A stretch of DNA of 35,566 nt from Gammaproteobacteria bacterium (GCA_003250975.1 QKIY01000024.1:1-35566); one strand, 5' to 3'; shown: positions 10,125 through 19,291, counted from the first letter of the stretch. Notes: generated by a model not told the origin, from the sequence alone. Numbers and translations are program-made.

Positions 10125-10145
10125 TCACGTGTTTTGTATTATAAT
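10117..10145 (+). promoter_or_regulatory. Predicted promoter of ectR-ectABC
   Basis: TATAAT at 10140-10145 is a perfect -10. TATACA at 10117-10122 is a 4/6 match to a -35 with a 17-base spacer. Transcription would begin near 10152. This puts the GTG at 10148 upstream of the message and supports ATG 10193 as the start of the regulator. Confidence 0.5.
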
Positions 10146-10192
10146 TCGTGTCCTTACTATTTTCCACCACCACAGAAAATGAAAATAAAACT

Positions 10193-10774
10193 ATGAATCC
10201 CAGCGATTTGTGCGATGAAGTCCTGATCTCCCTGCGTAGAATTGTCCGGGCAATTGAACTCCAGTCCCGGCAACTCGTACGCAGTCACGGTCTCACGGGC
10301 CCCCAGATCCTGATATTGAAGACATTAATGCAGTCATCAGAGACCACCGTAGGCCAGTTGGCCGAGCAAGTCAGCCTGAGTAAACCCACCGTGACCGATA
10401 TTCTTAACCGGTTGGAAAAGTACGGTATGGTGCAAAGGTTGCGATCAGAACAGGATAAACGCCGTGTCCAGGTTACCATCACCGAGTTGGCACGTGAAAA
10501 ACTGGCCGATTCGCCTCCACTCTTGCAGGAATCTTTTGCAGGTGAATTCCAGCTATTGAAAAAATGGGAACAGTTACAGCTCATCAGTTCCTTGCACAAG
10601 ATTGCCGAGATGATGGATGCGCGCGAGATTGATTCCTCACCAATGCTGACAAGCGGACCGATATCCACGCCCGGAGATGTTTCAGATCTCTCAGTCCCCG
10701 GCAAAGCAGCCAGAGAAAAGCATTTGTCCCGCGTCAGAACCAAACGCAAGTCGATTAATAGGGCTAAGACGTGA
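10193..10774 (+). CDS. ectR: MarR-family regulator of ectoine synthesis (EctR type)
   Basis: A 193-residue winged-helix protein. The helix-turn-helix is in TTVGQLAEQVSLSKPTVTDI, and the wing contains RSEQDKRRVQVTIT. After the MarR core comes a tail of about 45 residues that is rich in Ser, Arg and Lys, longer than in most MarR proteins. The stop codon overlaps the GTG start of ectA (GTGA at 10771-10774), so regulator and pathway are translationally coupled. EctR-type regulators respond to osmotic state and repress ect genes. Assignment as EctR rests on the MarR fold plus this position. The inverted repeat upstream suggests autoregulation. The alternative start GTG 10148 is judged unlikely because it sits next to the -10. 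Confidence 0.85.
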   Translation: MNPSDLCDEVLISLRRIVRAIELQSRQLVRSHGLTGPQILILKTLMQSSETTVGQLAEQVSLSKPTVTDILNRLEKYGMVQRLRSEQDKRRVQVTITELAREKLADSPPLLQESFAGEFQLLKKWEQLQLISSLHKIAEMMDAREIDSSPMLTSGPISTPGDVSDLSVPGKAAREKHLSRVRTKRKSINRAKT

Positions 10775-11319
10775 TAAACCAGAATACCAGCCTTGACTCG
10801 GGCTGGCCCGTGAATATCTCTTTAAGTGAAGGAATCAGTTTTCAGCATCCTGTAAAACAGGATGGGCAAGATATCTGGCGCCTCGTCAAAGAGACTGCAG
10901 TACTCGATTTGAATTCAGCTTATTGCTACCTGTTGCTGTGTGAACATTTCAGCCAAACCTGTCTTGTAGCAAGGTTAAGTAACTCGATAGTAGGCTTTGT
11001 TTCATCTTATGTATTGCCGGAAGAGAAAGACGCGCTGTTTGTATGGCAGGTTGCCGTGTCCAAGGAGATGCAAGGCAAGGGAATAGGAAAATTACTAGTT
11101 TTGAATCTTCTGGATTCCGAAGCTGGTAACAAAGTAAAAAGGGTACATGCCACTGTATCTCCGTCGAACAAGGCCTCACTGTCCCTGTTCAATTCAATTG
11201 CAAAAACATTGAATGCAGGGTTCACAATTACCGAAGGATTCAATAATGACGTGTTTCCTGATGCAAACCATGAACAGGAAGACATGATTACTATCGGACC
11301 TATTAAAAGAACATTATAA
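10771..11319 (+). CDS. ectA: L-2,4-diaminobutyrate N-acetyltransferase
   Basis: Second step of ectoine synthesis: acetyl-CoA plus L-2,4-diaminobutyrate gives N-gamma-acetyl-diaminobutyrate. The 182-residue GNAT protein has the acetyl-CoA loop QGKGIGK at about 101-107. EctA-typical text includes LNSAYCYLLLCEHFSQT near the front and VHATVSPSNKASLSLF after the loop. It starts at GTG 10771, overlapping the regulator stop, and is followed 17 bases later by ectB with a good ribosome site. Confidence 0.95.
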   Translation: MINQNTSLDSGWPVNISLSEGISFQHPVKQDGQDIWRLVKETAVLDLNSAYCYLLLCEHFSQTCLVARLSNSIVGFVSSYVLPEEKDALFVWQVAVSKEMQGKGIGKLLVLNLLDSEAGNKVKRVHATVSPSNKASLSLFNSIAKTLNAGFTITEGFNNDVFPDANHEQEDMITIGPIKRTL

Positions 11320-11336
11320 ATAAAGGAGTATCCCGA

Positions 11337-12614
11337 ATGAGGATTTTTGAAGAACTAGAATCAGAAGTAAGGAGTTATGTGAGATCATTCCCGGTCATTT
11401 TTGATACTGCCGAGGGCAGCTATCTTTACGATGACCAGGGAAATAAATATATCGATTTTTTCAGTGGCGCAGGCACGCTGAATTATGGTCATAATAATCC
11501 GAAAATAAACAAGGCAATAATTGAATATCTGCAGGGGAATGGCATAGTGCATGGCCTGGATAAGGCAACCTGTGCCAAAAGAGATTTCCTGCAGAAATTT
11601 AATGACACCATTTTCATCCCTCGCAATCTGAGCTACAAAATTCAGTTTACTGGCCCAACCGGAACAAATGCGGTAGAGACTGCCTTGAAACTTGCCCGAA
11701 TGGTTAAAGGCAGGTCAAATATTATAGCCTTTACCAATGGATTTCATGGACTGACCATGGGCTCACTTTCCGTTACTGGTAACAACTTTTATAAAGATGA
11801 ATCTTTCTATATGCGGGCCAATGTTGACCATATGCCGTTTGATGGTTATCTGGGGCCTGATATTAACACCGTAGATTATTTGAGACGGTTCCTTGAAGAT
11901 AACAGCAGTGGTATTGATCTTCCTGCAGCAATTATACTCGAAACCATACAGGCGGAAGGTGGCGTGCATGTCGCTTCTAGCAAGTGGTTACAGGAACTGC
12001 AAATACTTTGCAGAGAGCTGGATATTCTCATGATCATTGATGACATTCAGGTTGGTAATGGCCGAACCGGCAATTTCTTCAGCTTTGAAGAGTCCGGGAT
12101 CACTCCCGACATCATAACCATGTCCAAGTCACTTGGAGGCGGATTACCGTTTGCCATGTTACTTATGCGAGGTGAACTCGACCAATGGAAACCAGGCGAA
12201 CATACCGGTACCTTCCGCGGCAACAATCTTGCCTTCGTTGCTGCAACAGAGGCGCTTACCTACTGGGATGATGAAAATCTGTCCGAATCCGTTAAATACA
12301 AGTCCGATATCGTGAGGGAAGAACTAAAAAATATCGCTGAAAAATACCCTGAACTTGATGCCAAGGTGCGTGGTAAAGGCTTGATTTATGGACTGGAAAT
12401 TCCACAAAGGGGTTTCAGTGCCAACCTGGCCAAGACCTGTTTTAAACACGGCCTGGTTATCGAGCTTTCAGGCGCAGAAGATGAAGTACTTAAAGTCCTG
12501 CCTCCACTGGTAATTGATGAAGAAACCCTGAAAGAAGGGCTATCAATTATTGACAAGGCTATTGAGCAATTACTCAGTAAAAAGAAAGATGCTCTGACGA
12601 AGAAGATTGCATGA
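11337..12614 (+). CDS. ectB: Diaminobutyrate--2-oxoglutarate aminotransferase
   Basis: First step of ectoine synthesis: it transaminates aspartate semialdehyde with glutamate to L-2,4-diaminobutyrate. The 425-residue class III aminotransferase has FTGPTGTNAVETALKLAR for cofactor phosphate contacts, DDIQVGNGRTG with the PLP-contacting Asp, and Schiff-base Lys264 in TMSKSLGGG. A strong GGAG ribosome site precedes ATG 11337. The 3' end overlaps ectC by four bases (ATGA). Length and motifs are standard for the family. Confidence 0.96.
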   Translation: MRIFEELESEVRSYVRSFPVIFDTAEGSYLYDDQGNKYIDFFSGAGTLNYGHNNPKINKAIIEYLQGNGIVHGLDKATCAKRDFLQKFNDTIFIPRNLSYKIQFTGPTGTNAVETALKLARMVKGRSNIIAFTNGFHGLTMGSLSVTGNNFYKDESFYMRANVDHMPFDGYLGPDINTVDYLRRFLEDNSSGIDLPAAIILETIQAEGGVHVASSKWLQELQILCRELDILMIIDDIQVGNGRTGNFFSFEESGITPDIITMSKSLGGGLPFAMLLMRGELDQWKPGEHTGTFRGNNLAFVAATEALTYWDDENLSESVKYKSDIVREELKNIAEKYPELDAKVRGKGLIYGLEIPQRGFSANLAKTCFKHGLVIELSGAEDEVLKVLPPLVIDEETLKEGLSIIDKAIEQLLSKKKDALTKKIA

Positions 12615-13012
12615 TAATTCGCAATTTGAGAGAAATCCGGGGGAGTGATCATGAGGTCAGGCCGGAAGACGGCCAATGGACAAGCCGGCGCTTGCTTCTG
12701 AAACATGATGACATGGGTTTTTCCATGCATGATACCCTGATACATGCCGGGTCAGAAATCAGAATGTGGTATAAAAATCACCTGGAGGCCGTTTACTGTG
12801 TTAGCGGCGAGGGTGAGATAGAGGATATTGAAACCGGTGAAAAATATCTTATCAGTGATGGTATTCTCTATGCTCTGGATAAAAACGATAAACATATTTT
12901 GCGTGCAGTAAGTGAAATGAGAATGATCTGTGTATTTAACCCGCCGTTGACAGGGCGTGAAGTCCATGACGCTGACGGTGCCTATCCGCTGATGGAAAGC
13001 ACCGGTAGTTAA
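12611..13012 (+). CDS. ectC: L-ectoine synthase
   Basis: Last step: ring closure of N-gamma-acetyl-diaminobutyrate to ectoine. The 133-residue cupin-fold protein begins MIIRNLREIRGSDHEV and carries HLEAVYCVSGEGEIED and DKHILRA, typical EctC segments. The start overlaps the ectB stop (ATGA). The operon ends here: no ectoine hydroxylase (ectD) and no dedicated aspartokinase (ask) follow. The next gene, fixH, converges with a single base between stops, so no room remains for a separate terminator. Confidence 0.96.
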   Translation: MIIRNLREIRGSDHEVRPEDGQWTSRRLLLKHDDMGFSMHDTLIHAGSEIRMWYKNHLEAVYCVSGEGEIEDIETGEKYLISDGILYALDKNDKHILRAVSEMRMICVFNPPLTGREVHDADGAYPLMESTGS

Positions 13013-13013
13013 G

Positions 13014-13481
13014 CTAGCCCTTTGATCTGTAATTAAGCAAAAGGCGCCAGTCCTGTGCCTCAATAAGAAGGTACCATCTGCCTTCAGGTAACATTGGCAT
13101 TAAAGTAATGTAGTTATTATCTGCTTCTTTAACCAGATTAGCGTCCCTGTCCATGTCTTTTTTCGTAGGATGCAGAAAGCTAACATGGATGCTTTCCGGT
13201 GGATTGAATTTATCATTCCCCTGTAATTTTAGTTTTAAGTTGTTTCCCGTAAAGCTTACATCAGCTTTCAGACCAAGTGCGACTGCATTAAGATCGCGCT
13301 GCAGTGTTTTATTTACCTCGAGCCCGCGCTTGTAATAATCATCGACTACCAGGCCATCGTTGCTTGCTATAGCAAGGTAAATAGTAATTATCCCGCCAAT
13401 TACAGCAGCAAGCGGAAGACTGATAATAAACCAAACGAATGGTTCTCGACGCCAGTTATTTTCAGTTTCAGAATTAGTCAT
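13014..13481 (-). CDS. fixH: FixH/CcoH-family cbb3 oxidase assembly protein
   Basis: A 155-residue protein with one N-terminal membrane helix (PFVWFIISLPLAAVIGGI) and a periplasmic domain containing VVDDYYKRGLEVNKTLQRD, the FixH hallmark. FixH/CcoH is needed for stable assembly of the cbb3 oxidase. Its start overlaps the ccoG stop (ATGA at 13478-13481), so it is the last gene of the cco transcript. Confidence 0.9.
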   Translation of the reverse strand: MTNSETENNWRREPFVWFIISLPLAAVIGGIITIYLAIASNDGLVVDDYYKRGLEVNKTLQRDLNAVALGLKADVSFTGNNLKLKLQGNDKFNPPESIHVSFLHPTKKDMDRDANLVKEADNNYITLMPMLPEGRWYLLIEAQDWRLLLNYRSKG

Positions 13482-14881
13482 GGTAGTGGTCCAAGAAACC
13501 TGGCTGGTTCGCTTATAACAAGTCCCTCATCGTCATCATCTACTGATGACAAGGTAAAAACGATATCGCTGCTTCTGGATGTAAGATTAGCCTCGTCAGC
13601 CCTGATACGTACCACAACATCCTTCACCTTCCCGGATTCTACACTAATGGGCAGAGTGTCTATTATTAATTGCATGTCAGGAATACCTTCCGCTACAACC
13701 TCATATTCATGGTTTTCCTCATCCATATTCAATATTTTCAATGTATATACATTCTCTATAAAACCCTGGGTTTCCCGGTACAATTGATTCCTGTCCCTTA
13801 TGACATCCAGCCCCAGAGGTGTTCGTTGATTAATTGAATAAACAAATAACCCTACTAACGCCAGCAGTACGACCGCATATATTATCAACCTAGGACGTAT
13901 TATTCTGCTTTCCTTGCCATAAATAGCATTTTGGGTTGTATAACGAATTAATCCCTTGGGATAATTCATTTTTTCCATAACATCATTACAGATGTCTATA
14001 CATGCCGAACAACCAATGCATTCATACTGGAGACCGTCACGAATATCAATGCCAGTTGGGCATACCTGCACACACATGGTACAGTTTATGCAATCACCCA
14101 GGCCTTCCCTGCGATGATCAATGCTTACTGATCTTGCGCCCCTTGGTTCTCCACGCTTTTCATCGTATGAAATTACAAGGGTATCATCATCAAACATTGC
14201 ACTTTGAAAGCGTGCATAGGGACACATGTACATACATACCTGCTCCCTCATCCAGCCTGCATTACCATAGGTCGCAAAACCATAAAATATCAGCCAGAAG
14301 ATTTCCCAAGGCCCCATCTGCAAATGTAATAATTCCCTGGTTAATTCACGGGCAGGCGAAAAGTAGGCAACGAACGTAAACCCCGTATAGGCTGAGAAGA
14401 CTATCCAGACCAGGTGCTTTGTGCCCTTTATCCGGAATTTCCTCCATGACATAGGCTCCTTGTCGAGTTTCATCTGCTGCAAGCGAGAGCCTTCAATACT
14501 ACGCTCAATCCAGATGAAAATTTCTGTCCATACTGTCTGTGGACAGGCGTACCCGCACCAGAGCCGGCCCGCCAGTGCTGTGAAAAAGAACAGGGATAAT
14601 GCCGCGATGATTAACAGGAAGGTCAGGTAAAGGAAATCCTGAGGCCACAATGTCAGGCCAAATATATAGAATTTTCTTGCAGGAAGGTCCAGCAAAATCG
14701 CCTGCCTGCCATGCCATTCGACCCAAGGCATCCCATAGAAAATTCCCAGCAAGCCTACGACGGAGAGGAATCTCAGAAGAGCAAACTTTCCATGAACTTC
14801 CCGTGGATAGATCTTCTCCCGTTTGCTATACAGGCTTACAGTAGTTTCGTCAGGATAGTTTTGCTTAACTGAATCCTCCAT
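13478..14881 (-). CDS. ccoG: Cytochrome oxidase assembly ferredoxin CcoG (RdxA/FixG)
   Basis: A 467-residue membrane iron-sulfur protein. Membrane helices lie at about 38-50, 82-103, 158-175 and 190-205, with one more at about 325-345. WCGYACPQ (Cys109, Cys113) is conserved in the family. Two ferredoxin-type 4Fe-4S motifs use Cys264, 267, 270, 274 and Cys288, 291, 294, 298. A C-terminal immunoglobulin-like periplasmic domain follows. CcoG is known to reduce Cu(II) for delivery to the cbb3 Cu-B site. It is followed by overlapping fixH. Confidence 0.95.
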   Translation of the reverse strand: MEDSVKQNYPDETTVSLYSKREKIYPREVHGKFALLRFLSVVGLLGIFYGMPWVEWHGRQAILLDLPARKFYIFGLTLWPQDFLYLTFLLIIAALSLFFFTALAGRLWCGYACPQTVWTEIFIWIERSIEGSRLQQMKLDKEPMSWRKFRIKGTKHLVWIVFSAYTGFTFVAYFSPARELTRELLHLQMGPWEIFWLIFYGFATYGNAGWMREQVCMYMCPYARFQSAMFDDDTLVISYDEKRGEPRGARSVSIDHRREGLGDCINCTMCVQVCPTGIDIRDGLQYECIGCSACIDICNDVMEKMNYPKGLIRYTTQNAIYGKESRIIRPRLIIYAVVLLALVGLFVYSINQRTPLGLDVIRDRNQLYRETQGFIENVYTLKILNMDEENHEYEVVAEGIPDMQLIIDTLPISVESGKVKDVVVRIRADEANLTSRSSDIVFTLSSVDDDDEGLVISEPARFLGPLP

Positions 14882-14957
14882 ATGGCCAGCCTCAATACCC
14901 AGTAATTATTATAATAGTCCCTGCCGGGTTTATATAAATCTTTATTATTGCAGGAGA

Positions 14958-15218
14958 TCAGCCCGGTTTGCCTGGTGTCAGAAAATATATGACCAACAGG
15001 CTCGAACTTGCCGTCAATACCCAGAATGTAAAAAATCCAATCGTATAGACCGCCAGATCACTCATTAAAGGAAATCCAGCGCAGATTAGCAGCTCCCTTG
15101 GGGAGAATAAGGAGAAGAATATACCCGTAGCGACAATTGCTACAAGGAACGACAACCATAATGTAGCTATAAATCTATAAGGTTCCGGAATCGGCTTAAT
15201 ATTATCCCAGATTCTCAT
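14958..15218 (-). CDS. Two-helix membrane protein within the cco operon, unknown
   Basis: An 86-residue protein with two or three hydrophobic segments: TLWLSFLVAIVATGIFFSLF at about 20-39, then AVYTIGFFTFWVLTASSSLL further on. Few charged residues lie between them. It sits 30 bases after ccoP and about 76 bases before ccoG on the same strand, so it is probably co-transcribed with the oxidase. I do not recognise a named family. A role in cbb3 assembly or stability is a guess from position. Confidence 0.7.
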   Translation of the reverse strand: MRIWDNIKPIPEPYRFIATLWLSFLVAIVATGIFFSLFSPRELLICAGFPLMSDLAVYTIGFFTFWVLTASSSLLVIYFLTPGKPG

Positions 15219-15248
15219 CGAATATATAAAAGCCGGTCCTAGATGATT

Positions 15249-16154
15249 CTAATCTTTCGACAAACTATAGATATAGGTCGCAAGTAAATGGACCCTTGCC
15301 TCACCCAGAAATTCCTTGTGAGGTGGCATACGCCCACTCCTGCCCCCGTTTATGGTTTCTACTATACTGGCCTTTGAGCCGCCGTATAACCAGATATCAT
15401 CGGTAAGGTTTGGTGCACCCATCATAGGGGTGCCCTTCCCTTCCACCCCGTGACAGACTGCACAATATTGTGAAAATATATTCTTACCTTTCTGGGCCAT
15501 AGCAGAATCATGCGCCCTTCCACCCAAGCTGATCACATATTCCGTTACCTGATCAATCTCTTCATCCTCGATCATTTCTTTCCACGCAGGCATGGCACCC
15601 TGCCTGCCATTCATGATTGTCGTTTTGATTGCGTTTGGATCACCACCCCATAGCCAGTCATCATCCCGCAGATTTGGAAATCCCCTTGCGCCGCCGGCAT
15701 CAGAACCGTGACATGTTGTACAATAGGCAGAATACAGGCGCTGGCCAATCTTCACCGCTTCAGGATTATCAGCAAGTGCGGCAATGTCCTGGTTTACAAA
15801 CTGCTCATACAGGGGATCATATTTTTCACTGGCTGCCTTGACTTCATCTTCATACTGATTGACCTGCGTCCATTTCTTTACACCCTTGAAACTGCCAAGA
15901 CCCGGATAAAGAATCAGGTAGATGACACCAAACACCAGGGTGATATAAAACAGGTTCAGCCACCAGCCAGGCAAGGGATTGTTTAACTCTTTCAGATCCT
16001 CATCCCAGATATGACCGGTAGTATCCTCATCCCTGTCGGAGGTGACTTTCTTGCCGCCTTTGAAAATTCCTACCAATACAAACATGGCAACAATAGACAA
16101 CACCGTTGTCACCAGAATAAATATGCCCCAAAAACTGCTGGTAAAATCAAACAT
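15249..16154 (-). CDS. ccoP: cbb3-type cytochrome c oxidase subunit III (diheme)
   Basis: A 301-residue membrane-anchored diheme cytochrome c that passes electrons to CcoO/CcoN. Two N-terminal helices (about 8-31 and 68-87) flank a short loop with the conserved PLPGWW. Heme sites are CTTCH at 145-149 and CAVCH at 231-235, with likely Met ligands in GAMPAWKE and GRMPPHKE. ATG 16154 is chosen over GTG 16169: AAGGGG lies upstream, and the ccoQ stop overlaps it, giving translational coupling. Confidence 0.96.
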   Translation of the reverse strand: MFDFTSSFWGIFILVTTVLSIVAMFVLVGIFKGGKKVTSDRDEDTTGHIWDEDLKELNNPLPGWWLNLFYITLVFGVIYLILYPGLGSFKGVKKWTQVNQYEDEVKAASEKYDPLYEQFVNQDIAALADNPEAVKIGQRLYSAYCTTCHGSDAGGARGFPNLRDDDWLWGGDPNAIKTTIMNGRQGAMPAWKEMIEDEEIDQVTEYVISLGGRAHDSAMAQKGKNIFSQYCAVCHGVEGKGTPMMGAPNLTDDIWLYGGSKASIVETINGGRSGRMPPHKEFLGEARVHLLATYIYSLSKD

Positions 16155-16320
16155 GGTCGTCCCCTTCACTGCCCGGTTCTTTTATTATTAATTCATCTTC
16201 AAGAGGTATTCTCGAGGCCATATCAAATGTTTTTTTACGTTTGCTGCTCCATGCCCAGATGACTATGCCGATGAAAAACAGGAAAACAAAAACAGTCCAG
16301 ATTGAATGTATTACGCTCAT
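16147..16320 (-). CDS. ccoQ: cbb3-type cytochrome c oxidase subunit IV (CcoQ)
   Basis: A 57-residue single-helix protein found between ccoO and ccoP. It begins MSVIHSIWTVFVFLFFIG, then IVIWAWSSKRKKTFD, the usual CcoQ pattern of one membrane helix followed by a basic patch. The acidic C-terminus overlaps the ccoP start by eight bases. CcoQ stabilises the cbb3 complex. Position and pattern make the call secure despite the small size. Confidence 0.92.
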   Translation of the reverse strand: MSVIHSIWTVFVFLFFIGIVIWAWSSKRKKTFDMASRIPLEDELIIKEPGSEGDDHV

Positions 16321-16329
16321 GAAATCACA

Positions 16330-16944
16330 TTACCTTCTAGTCTTGACAGATGTACCCAGTCCCTGCAGATATGCAATGATCGCATCCATCTCTGTTTTGC
16401 CCTCGACCTGTCCCGGTGCCTGTTCTATTTCCTCATCGGTATAAGGCGAACCCAGTCTTCTCATTACTTTCATTTTCTTCTGGATGGTCTTGTTATCTAC
16501 CAAATTTGTATCAAGCCAAGGATAGCCGGGCATGATGGATTCAGGTACTACATCCCTGGGATTCATCAAATGAACACGATGCCAGTCATCGCTGTAACGG
16601 CCTCCAACACGATGCAGGTCGGGACCAGTACGCTTGGAACCCCACTGAAAAGGACGATCATAAACAAACTCACCTGCCAGAGAGTAATGGCCGTAGCGCT
16701 CTGTTTCGGCCCTGAAAGGACGGATCATCTGTGAATGGCACACATAACAACCTTCCCTTATATAGACATCCCTGCCGGCGAGTTGTAATGCGCTGTAGGG
16801 TTTAAGGCCTTTTACCGGTTCCGTTGTACTATGCATAAAGAACAACGGCACAATCTCGACCAATGCTCCCACGCTGATCACCAGAATGGTAAGCACAATC
16901 ATCAGGCCTATGTTTTTTTCTATCTTGCCGTGAAATTCACTCAT
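16330..16944 (-). CDS. ccoO: cbb3-type cytochrome c oxidase subunit II (monoheme)
   Basis: A 204-residue membrane-anchored cytochrome c. One N-terminal helix (about 12-38) is followed by the heme site CYVCH at 66-70 in the diagnostic [15 protein letters not shown]. Later text includes [16 protein letters not shown] and [10 protein letters not shown], where the Met is the likely axial ligand. It starts nine bases after the ccoN stop and ends nine bases before ccoQ. Confidence 0.97.
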   Translation of the reverse strand: MSEFHGKIEKNIGLMIVLTILVISVGALVEIVPLFFMHSTTEPVKGLKPYSALQLAGRDVYIREGCYVCHSQMIRPFRAETERYGHYSLAGEFVYDRPFQWGSKRTGPDLHRVGGRYSDDWHRVHLMNPRDVVPESIMPGYPWLDTNLVDNKTIQKKMKVMRRLGSPYTDEEIEQAPGQVEGKTEMDAIIAYLQGLGTSVKTRR

Positions 16945-16953
16945 ATCGTCACC

Positions 16954-18390
16954 TTAATGCGCCATTGCCGGTGCCGGAATCCTTGCTTCGACCGGCTTGG
17001 CCCCGGCTATGGTTTTCCAGAGATTGTAGGCCATGATTAAAGTGCCCAGGAGAAACAGGAGTCCGCCCAGGAAACGTATGAAATAGAATGGATGCATTGC
17101 CTCAACCGTTTCCACAAAATTATATGTCAGCGTGCCATCATCATTTACCGCACGCCACATCAGGCCCTGCATGATGCCTGCTACCCACATCGAGGTGATG
17201 TAAAGCACAATACCCACCGTTGAGATCCAGAAGTGATATTCAATTAATTTGAGGCTGTATATTTCTCGCCCGAACAGGCGCGGCACAAGAAAATACATAG
17301 CGCCAAGCGAGATAAAGGCTACCCAGCCTAATGCTCCGGAGTGTACGTGGCCTATGGTCCAGTCTGTGTAATGGGAGAGGGCATTTACAGTTTTGATCGA
17401 CATCATGGGCCCTTCGAAAGTTGACATTCCGTAAAACGAGACTGCAACGATCATCAGGCGCAAGACCGGATCGGTGCGCAATTTGTGCCATGCGCCTGAA
17501 AGCGTCATGATGCCATTTATCATCCCGCCCCAGGAAGGAGCCAGTAATATCAATGACATCACCATGCCCAGCGACTGGGTCCATTCGGGAAGCGCCGTAT
17601 AATGCAGATGGTGAGGCCCAGCCCAGATATAAGTAAATGACAAGGCCCAGAAATGGACAATGGAAAGTCTGTAGGAATACACCGGCCGATTAGCCTGCTT
17701 GGGAATGAAGTAGTACATCATCCCGAGGAAACCTGCGGTCAGGAAAAAACCGACCGCGTTGTGGCCATACCACCATTGAACCATGGCATCCTGCACCCCC
17801 GCGTAGGCCGAGTATGATTTCAGGAAAGAGACTGGCAGGGCCAAGCTGTTAAATATATGCAAAACCGCGATAGTGAGGATAAAGGCAGCGTAGAACCAGT
17901 TGGCCACATAGATATGGGCAATCTTCCTGCGCATGATGGTGCCAAAAAAGACGATGGCATAGACCACCCAGACAACGGCTATCAGCACATCTATAGGCCA
18001 CTCGAGTTCGGCATACTCCTTGGATGTGGTGATGCCAAGAGGCAGGGTGATCGCGGCCGAAAGGATGATGACCTGCCAGCCCCAGAAGGTGAACGCCGCG
18101 AGTCCGTCACTGTAAAGACGTGCATGGCAGGTACGCTGTACCACATAGTAGGATGTGGCAAACAGGGCGGACCCCCCGAAGGCAAAGATTACCGCGTTGG
18201 TATGCAAGGGCCGAAGACGGCTGAAAGTCAACCACGGGATATCTAAATTCAGGGCTGGCCAGACTAGCTGCGCCGCAATAAATACGCCGACAGTCATGCC
18301 GACAACACCCCATACGATTGTCATTATCGCGAATTGCCGGACAACTTTGTAATTATAGGTTTGGGCAGGAGCTGCTGTATCTGCCGTCAT
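16954..18390 (-). CDS. ccoN: cbb3-type cytochrome c oxidase subunit I (catalytic)
   Basis: A 478-residue heme-copper oxidase subunit with about 12 membrane helices. It reduces O2 to water with high oxygen affinity and pumps protons. Metal-ligand histidines are visible in [13 protein letters not shown] (low-spin heme), [11 protein letters not shown] and [11 protein letters not shown] (Cu-B), and [12 protein letters not shown] (hemes). AAGGAGAA precedes ATG 18390. First gene of ccoNOQP. I see no clear FNR box in the short gap between it and the pseudogene upstream. Confidence 0.97.
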   Translation of the reverse strand: MTADTAAPAQTYNYKVVRQFAIMTIVWGVVGMTVGVFIAAQLVWPALNLDIPWLTFSRLRPLHTNAVIFAFGGSALFATSYYVVQRTCHARLYSDGLAAFTFWGWQVIILSAAITLPLGITTSKEYAELEWPIDVLIAVVWVVYAIVFFGTIMRRKIAHIYVANWFYAAFILTIAVLHIFNSLALPVSFLKSYSAYAGVQDAMVQWWYGHNAVGFFLTAGFLGMMYYFIPKQANRPVYSYRLSIVHFWALSFTYIWAGPHHLHYTALPEWTQSLGMVMSLILLAPSWGGMINGIMTLSGAWHKLRTDPVLRLMIVAVSFYGMSTFEGPMMSIKTVNALSHYTDWTIGHVHSGALGWVAFISLGAMYFLVPRLFGREIYSLKLIEYHFWISTVGIVLYITSMWVAGIMQGLMWRAVNDDGTLTYNFVETVEAMHPFYFIRFLGGLLFLLGTLIMAYNLWKTIAGAKPVEARIPAPAMAH

Positions 18391-18433
18391 CGGGTTCTCC
18401 TTTTTACTTTTTATTTAAAGGGTTAGGCTGCGA

Positions 18434-18796
18434 TCAGAAAGCTAAAACTAAGTCCACGTAGCTTCTCCAATCAAGGATGTCATCACGTGCAAGTGATTTT
18501 TCTACACCCGCTCCCATGAGGATATTTCCCTCGATACGGTAGCGCAGCCCCCCAGCGACAGTCAATACTGTACCTGCATTGGTACTTCCTAGATTGACCA
18601 AGTCGACTCCATCAAATCCCAATGATGTTCTGTTACCATCATCATAGATAGTGAAACCGTTAAATTCAACCATGGGGTAAAAGCTGTCTGTTACGGCATA
18701 ATCAGCATGTAAACTGTAGTGAATCATGGGGCTATCATGGTCTCCATCGAGGGCGGCATTGATGCCGGCACTGGCTTACAGCCATACCTTCTTCAT
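18434..18796 (-). pseudogene. Outer-membrane beta-barrel protein, internally deleted remnant
   Basis: From 18796 the frame reads MKKVWL and then hits a TAA at 18776-18778. It stays open beyond that as ASAGINAALDGDHDSPMIHY and on to 18434. The C-terminal about 110 residues have alternating hydrophobic strands and end in a terminal Phe (YVDLVLAF), as outer-membrane barrels do. The signal peptide core and the N-terminal strands are absent, so an intact gene of perhaps 250-300 residues has probably lost its front half. A GAGG ribosome site is still present before the old ATG. Translation from ATG 18727 would give a 97-residue protein with no export signal. Confidence 0.7.
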
Positions 18797-18870
18797 GATA
18801 TTGATCCTCAAAAAAGATTTTAAATTAAGAAGTAAATCTTCAGAAATTCAGAGAACGCGAATTGCCGGCG

Positions 18871-19236
18871 TTATGATGAAACATGCATCATTTCAACAGC
18901 CGATAAATTCTTGCCGTTCGGGCAGAATGTCAGATCCCCGTCGCTTGTTTCCCCGGAAAGGAACCTGTCACAATCGGTCGTCTTAAGGCAGGACTCACAG
19001 GCACGTATTTGTTGTTCAAGGTTGGGCACGGAAAATCTATGCAAATAGTCGGCAGGAGCAATCTGACGTTTTTTCAGCATACGATTCAATCGCAGCATTT
19101 TGATGCGTTCAGCAAAGGCTTCCTTTACCCTGCGCCCAGCCAAATAATTTGCGCCAATTAACGCGACCAGCCTGATCCCGGTATAAAAAACCAGTCCGAC
19201 GATTATTAATAAATAGATACCGGCCAACAGATTCAT
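18871..19236 (-). CDS. Small membrane-anchored cysteine protein (DUF6455-like), FNR-box gene
   Basis: A 121-residue protein. One N-terminal membrane helix (about 3-28) is followed by a basic stretch and a Cys-containing tail: RACESCLKTTDCDRFL and DLTFCPN. This spacing resembles DUF6455 domain proteins, a family I recall but cannot search here. A perfect FNR box lies 56 bases upstream of the start, and the gene sits between the oxidase and hemN, so a role in microaerobic respiration is likely. The four cysteines could bind a metal; this is inference. Confidence 0.75.
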   Translation of the reverse strand: MNLLAGIYLLIIVGLVFYTGIRLVALIGANYLAGRRVKEAFAERIKMLRLNRMLKKRQIAPADYLHRFSVPNLEQQIRACESCLKTTDCDRFLSGETSDGDLTFCPNGKNLSAVEMMHVSS

Positions 19237-19291
19237 GTAATCTCCCCAAAAATATAAATGGCGATAATTCCATAAATTCCATCAAGAAATT

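Noticed and set aside
10148-10192. Extending ectR to the GTG at 10148
   Set aside because: The GTG lies three bases after a perfect -10 and would be upstream of the likely transcript start.
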